From Dehalococcoidia bacterium (GTDB lineage Bacteria > Chloroflexota > Dehalococcoidia > Dehalococcoidales > BS750m-G39): 15,186 nt of DNA. This document shows, in pieces, positions 12,257-15,186 of the stretch. The notes under the pieces were generated by a model that ran no database searches, was not told the origin of the DNA, and saw only the letters and a list, made by a program, of their open reading frames with translations. Position numbers and translations under genes: made by a program. Location of the stretch: NCBI GenBank assembly GCA_030615425.1, contig JAUWZG010000022.1:1-15186 (forward strand). Reading direction: 5' to 3'. How positions within the stretch are numbered: position 1 is the stretch's first letter; every line of letters begins with the position of its first letter.

Positions 12257-14279
12257 TACCAAGGTGGTGAAAACCATTTGTCGCATGTGCTCTAGCTGCT
12301 GTGGCATAGATGCCCACGTGGAGAAGGGCAGGCTGGCTAAGGTCACTCCTATGAAGGAGCATCCAGTCAACAGGCTGTGTGTCAGGGCGCAGGCGATGCC
12401 AGACTGGTTATATTCGCCAGAGCGGATTACCCATCCCCTCAAGAAAATAAACGGGGCATGGCAGGAAATCTCTTGGGATGAAGCCTTTGATATTATCGCC
12501 GACAAGCTGGCTGGGATAAGGGAGCGTTACGGGGCTAAGGCGCTGGTGGTGCACCTGGGCGAGCCCATGGTCGGTATCGAGGTGCCGAGGGTAGCCATCA
12601 GATTCTGTAGCCTGTACGGAACACCTAATTATACCTCAGGGTCTTCCCTATGCTTTGCTGCCAAGGGGATCGGGCACGGCTTGTCTATAAGCCGGCGTAT
12701 GTTCCCCTTAGCTCCAAGCTACAAAGATACCCGCTGCGTAGTCGTCTGGGGGCGTAATCCACAGCAGTCCAAGATAGGTGAGCAGGCAGATGTCCTTTCG
12801 GCTCAAAAGCGGGGGGCTAAGTTAATCGTGGTTGACCCCAGGGCGACCCCGCTGGCAAAAAGGGCAGACCTTCATATCCAGATTAGACCCGGGACTGATT
12901 GTGCCCTGGCGTTGGGTTTAATACATGTAATCATAGCCGAGGAGTTATATGATAAGGCTTTTGTCAATAAGTGGACTCTTGGTTTAGATAAGCTAAAGGA
13001 GCACGTCAGGGAATATAGCCCTGAGGTGGTAGCAAAGATTACCCGGGTTCCGGCGGCTCAAATCAGGCAGTTTGCCCGGATGTATGCCGCCGGCAAGCCG
13101 GCGACTATCACTCAGGGCGTCTCCTTAGACCACTGCATTAATGGTGTACAAAATAGCCGAGCCATTTCAATTCTGATAGCCATCACCGGCAACCTTGATA
13201 TAGCCGGGGGGAATATCTATAACTCTCCGTTGCCGCAAACCAGCCTCAGGGTAAAGGGCAGGGTAGCTGTTGATGAGGCTATCGGCGCTCAGTACCCGAT
13301 ATTTAACCAATTTACCGGTCAGACCACAGCCATGCCGGTAGCCGAGGCTATAATTAGCGGTAAACCATATCCGGTTAAAGCCCTCATCGTTCAGGCTTGT
13401 AATCCTGTCTTAACCTGGCCCGATAGCCATAAGGTCAGGCAGGCGCTGGAGAGACTGGACTTGCTGGTGGTATCTGACCTGTTCATGACCGAAACCGCCA
13501 AGCTGGCCGACATTTTCCTCCCCGCCACCGCCTTTCTAGAGAGGAAAGTCCTTAGGGATTACAGCACTAAGGGGCTGCCGCTGATTACGTTGAGCAACAA
13601 GGTAGTTGAGCCGCCGGCTGACTGTTTGGAGGACTGGCAGTTATGGTCTGAACTGGGCAGAAAGATGGGCTACGCTGATTATTTCCCCTGGCAGAGCGCT
13701 GATGAGTTTTTTGCCTACCTTCTTGAGCCTTCGGGTATAACCCTGGAGCAGCTGGAACAAAATCCGGGTGGCATAATATATAGCCGGCTTGACCGCCAGC
13801 GAAAGTACGAGCAGGAGGGACTGGATACTCCATCGGGGAAGGTGGAGCTGTTCTCCCCGACGATGGCAGACTACGGGTATGACCCCCTCCCCACCTTTAC
13901 CCCGCTGGAAAGCCCGGATGAGCGCTATCCCTTCACCCTGCTTAGCGGCACCAGGACAATCGCCTTCTCCCACTCACAATATCGCCATATTGCCAGGCTG
14001 AGAAAGCTGGTGCCTCAACCCTTGGTGGAGATTAATCCTGACTCGGCAAAGAACCTTGGCATTGCTGACGGCGAGCGGGTAGTTGTGGAATCTCCGAAGG
14101 GAAGTATCACCCTGCAGGCTAAGGTCACTCCTGAAGTTCCTCCGCAGGTGCTCAGCATGCAGCACGGCTGGGATGAGGCTAATGCCAATATCCTGACCGA
14201 TAATGAACCACACGACCCAATTTCTGGTTATCCCGGGTTCAAAACTACCTTATGCCGGGTGAGAAAAATCGGGGAATGA
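12240..14279 (+). CDS. Cytoplasmic Mo/W-bis-MGD oxidoreductase (DMSO reductase family)
   Basis: 679-aa molybdopterin oxidoreductase. An N-terminal [4Fe-4S] site is formed by Cys14, Cys17, Cys21 and Cys47 (C-x2-C-x3-C-x25-C), with an extra Cys20. The likely metal ligand is Cys138 in TSGSSLCFAAKG. MGD-binding regions follow: VVVWGRNPQQS, LIVVDPRATPLAKRADLH, RPGTDCALALGL, LVVSDLFMTETAKLADIFLPA. The C-terminal domain includes TPSGKVELFSP and FTLLSGTRT. No Tat or Sec signal, so it acts in the cytoplasm. Overall layout, including VIIAEELYDKAFV and PYPVKAL, recalls acetylene hydratase and relatives. The Asp that follows the second cluster cysteine in that enzyme is Ser18 here, so that activity should not be assumed. 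Substrate unknown; no partner subunit or cofactor genes nearby. The GTG start has GGAGG eight bases upstream and overlaps tig by 17 bp. GTG codons at 12264 and 12267 are alternatives. Confidence 0.93.
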   Translation: MPVKSNTKVVKTICRMCSSCCGIDAHVEKGRLAKVTPMKEHPVNRLCVRAQAMPDWLYSPERITHPLKKINGAWQEISWDEAFDIIADKLAGIRERYGAKALVVHLGEPMVGIEVPRVAIRFCSLYGTPNYTSGSSLCFAAKGIGHGLSISRRMFPLAPSYKDTRCVVVWGRNPQQSKIGEQADVLSAQKRGAKLIVVDPRATPLAKRADLHIQIRPGTDCALALGLIHVIIAEELYDKAFVNKWTLGLDKLKEHVREYSPEVVAKITRVPAAQIRQFARMYAAGKPATITQGVSLDHCINGVQNSRAISILIAITGNLDIAGGNIYNSPLPQTSLRVKGRVAVDEAIGAQYPIFNQFTGQTTAMPVAEAIISGKPYPVKALIVQACNPVLTWPDSHKVRQALERLDLLVVSDLFMTETAKLADIFLPATAFLERKVLRDYSTKGLPLITLSNKVVEPPADCLEDWQLWSELGRKMGYADYFPWQSADEFFAYLLEPSGITLEQLEQNPGGIIYSRLDRQRKYEQEGLDTPSGKVELFSPTMADYGYDPLPTFTPLESPDERYPFTLLSGTRTIAFSHSQYRHIARLRKLVPQPLVEINPDSAKNLGIADGERVVVESPKGSITLQAKVTPEVPPQVLSMQHGWDEANANILTDNEPHDPISGYPGFKTTLCRVRKIGE

Positions 14280-14328
14280 GTTATAATTAGGTAATAGTGA
14301 GCATATAAAAGCTAGCGGGAGGAGAGAA

Positions 14329-14934
14329 ATGAATGTCCAACCGACGAATGTAATACCAATGGTAATTGAAAGCGGCGCCAGAGGGGAGCGAGCCTTTGAT
14401 ATATACTCGCTCCTTCTGAGAGAGCGCATTGTGATGTTGGGTATGCCCATTAATGACCAGGTGGCTAATGTTATTATTGCCCAGCTTCTCTATCTGGAGC
14501 GAGAGGACCCGGACAAAGACATAAGCCTCTACATTCACTGCCCCGGTGGCATCATCGCCGCTGGTCTTGCTATTTATGACACCATGCAGCTTATACGCCC
14601 TGAGGTATCCACCATCTGTGTTGGGCTGGCAGCCAGCATGGGGACGTTGCTTCTCTGTGCCGGGGCTAAAGGCAAACGCTATGCCCTGCCTAACTCCACA
14701 ATACACCTGCATCAGGCGTTTGGTGGCGCTCAGGGACAGGCAGCCGATGTGGAAATTGCTGCCCGGGAGATTATGCGCATGCAAGAGCTAATCCGGGGTA
14801 TTTTAGCTAAGCACACCGGTCAACCAATGGAAAAGATAATGCATGATACCGACCGTGACTTCTACCTTAACCCGGAGCAGGCGGTGAAGTATGGGCTGGT
14901 GGATGAAATCCTGACCAAGCCCAAAGAGAAGTAG
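14329..14934 (+). CDS. clpP: ATP-dependent Clp protease proteolytic subunit
   Basis: 201-aa serine protease subunit that assembles into the tetradecameric barrel and works with a Clp ATPase. The catalytic triad is complete: Ser103 (AASMG), His128 (HLHQAFGG) and Asp177 (DTDRD), at the same mutual spacing as in E. coli ClpP. Other family blocks: [71 protein letters not shown]. Two normally conserved sites differ: the usual NSPGG is HCPGG (70-74), and the Pro after HQ is Ala. ATG 14329 has a strong GGGAGGAG site upstream. It follows the oxidoreductase after 49 nt. No clpX lies downstream; the next gene is convergent and directly adjacent. The short N-terminus suggests little or no propeptide. 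Confidence 0.95.
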   Translation: MNVQPTNVIPMVIESGARGERAFDIYSLLLRERIVMLGMPINDQVANVIIAQLLYLEREDPDKDISLYIHCPGGIIAAGLAIYDTMQLIRPEVSTICVGLAASMGTLLLCAGAKGKRYALPNSTIHLHQAFGGAQGQAADVEIAAREIMRMQELIRGILAKHTGQPMEKIMHDTDRDFYLNPEQAVKYGLVDEILTKPKEK

Positions 14935-15186
14935 CTATAGCTTTTTATTATAAAGCTTCTGGTAGTGCTGGGACAGTTGATTAAGGGCAGGTAACCCTGG
15001 TCTGGCTCCTATTTTGGTGATGCAGAACTGGGCTACAATATCGCCAAGTCGACCACATTCCTCGAGATTTTTCCTCTTCAGTAGTCCATAGATAAAACCG
15101 GCGGCAAAGGCATCACCAGCGCCGGTGGTATCCACCTCCGCTCCTGTATCTCGGCTACCAGATTCGATTACGTATTCGTTCTCGGC
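14935..15186 (-). CDS. PfkB-family sugar/nucleoside kinase, C-terminal part
   Basis: The last 83 residues of a ribokinase/PfkB-type kinase; the frame continues past the right edge of the window. The family's second signature is intact: VDTTGAGDAFAAGFIYGLL, including the anion-hole GAGD with the catalytic Asp. A typical helical C-terminus ends ...YQKLYNKKL. The substrate cannot be told from this part; ribokinase, fructokinase and adenosine-kinase-like members share these features. It converges on clpP with no spacer: the clpP TAG ends at 14934 and this stop occupies 14937-14935. The GTG at 15135 could be mistaken for a start, but the upstream codons (AENEYVIESGSRDTGAE) continue the domain. Confidence 0.9.
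   Translation of the reverse strand, partial: AENEYVIESGSRDTGAEVDTTGAGDAFAAGFIYGLLKRKNLEECGRLGDIVAQFCITKIGARPGLPALNQLSQHYQKLYNKKL

Noticed and set aside
12240..14279. Acetylene hydratase or formate dehydrogenase assignment
   Set aside because: Fold and Cys metal ligand fit the superfamily, but the acetylene hydratase Asp after the second cluster Cys is Ser, and no formate dehydrogenase-specific features or partner subunits are visible.
14282..14287. TATAAT as a dedicated clpP promoter
   Set aside because: A perfect -10 hexamer, but the 17-bp-upstream position reads GTGAGA and there is no extended -10 TG; too weak to call, so clpP is more likely read from the aspS unit.

Overview
The window is a bacterial chromosomal segment with tightly packed genes and no phage, IS transposase, CRISPR, tRNA or rRNA. 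Gene content points to an anaerobe: a homocysteine-from-sulfide cassette, a cytoplasmic Mo/W oxidoreductase with an N-terminal 4Fe-4S site, and a predicted non-discriminating AspRS. Protein style and gene order look most like Chloroflexota of the Dehalococcoidia type. That is a judgement from memory of such sequences, not a database result.

Layout. (1) Positions 2-4682, plus strand: the 3' part of alaS, then ruvX, an acyl-CoA dehydrogenase and tgt. The first three abut or overlap, suggesting translational coupling. An 83-nt gap carrying two hairpins, one a REP-like repeat, separates the dehydrogenase from tgt. (2) Positions 8559-4687, minus strand: a six- or seven-gene operon running hcyBio (COG1900/DUF39), NIL-domain diferredoxin, UPF0280 (COG2122), MauE/DoxX-like membrane protein, PKD-repeat lipoprotein, a possible 29-aa ORF, and a standalone NIL protein. 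Its first three genes match the set implicated in homocysteine synthesis from sulfide and aspartate semialdehyde in methanogens. (3) Positions 8560-9164: the only long non-coding stretch. It holds a minus-strand promoter, a folded leader ending in an intrinsic terminator with a matching antiterminator (a candidate riboswitch for the homocysteine operon), a 135-bp cruciform-like palindrome, and a strong plus-strand promoter for aspS. (4) Positions 9165-14934, plus strand: aspS, tig, a molybdopterin oxidoreductase and clpP. (5) Positions 15186-14935, minus strand: the C-terminal end of a PfkB-type sugar kinase, ending flush against clpP.

How the genes work together. The plus-strand genes are mostly translation and protein quality control: AlaRS, AspRS, tRNA queuosine/preQ1 exchange, RuvX, trigger factor and ClpP. 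Two redox enzymes of unknown substrate, the dehydrogenase and the Mo/W enzyme, sit between them. The minus-strand operon is the most interesting part. A cytoplasmic sulfur-transfer module is linked to a membrane protein with a CxC motif, an exported lipoprotein and a second NIL protein, and all appear to be controlled by an attenuator I cannot assign to a known riboswitch class. Other oddities are a zinc-ribbon insertion in AlaRS and the absence of a catalytic glutamate at both canonical positions in the acyl-CoA dehydrogenase.
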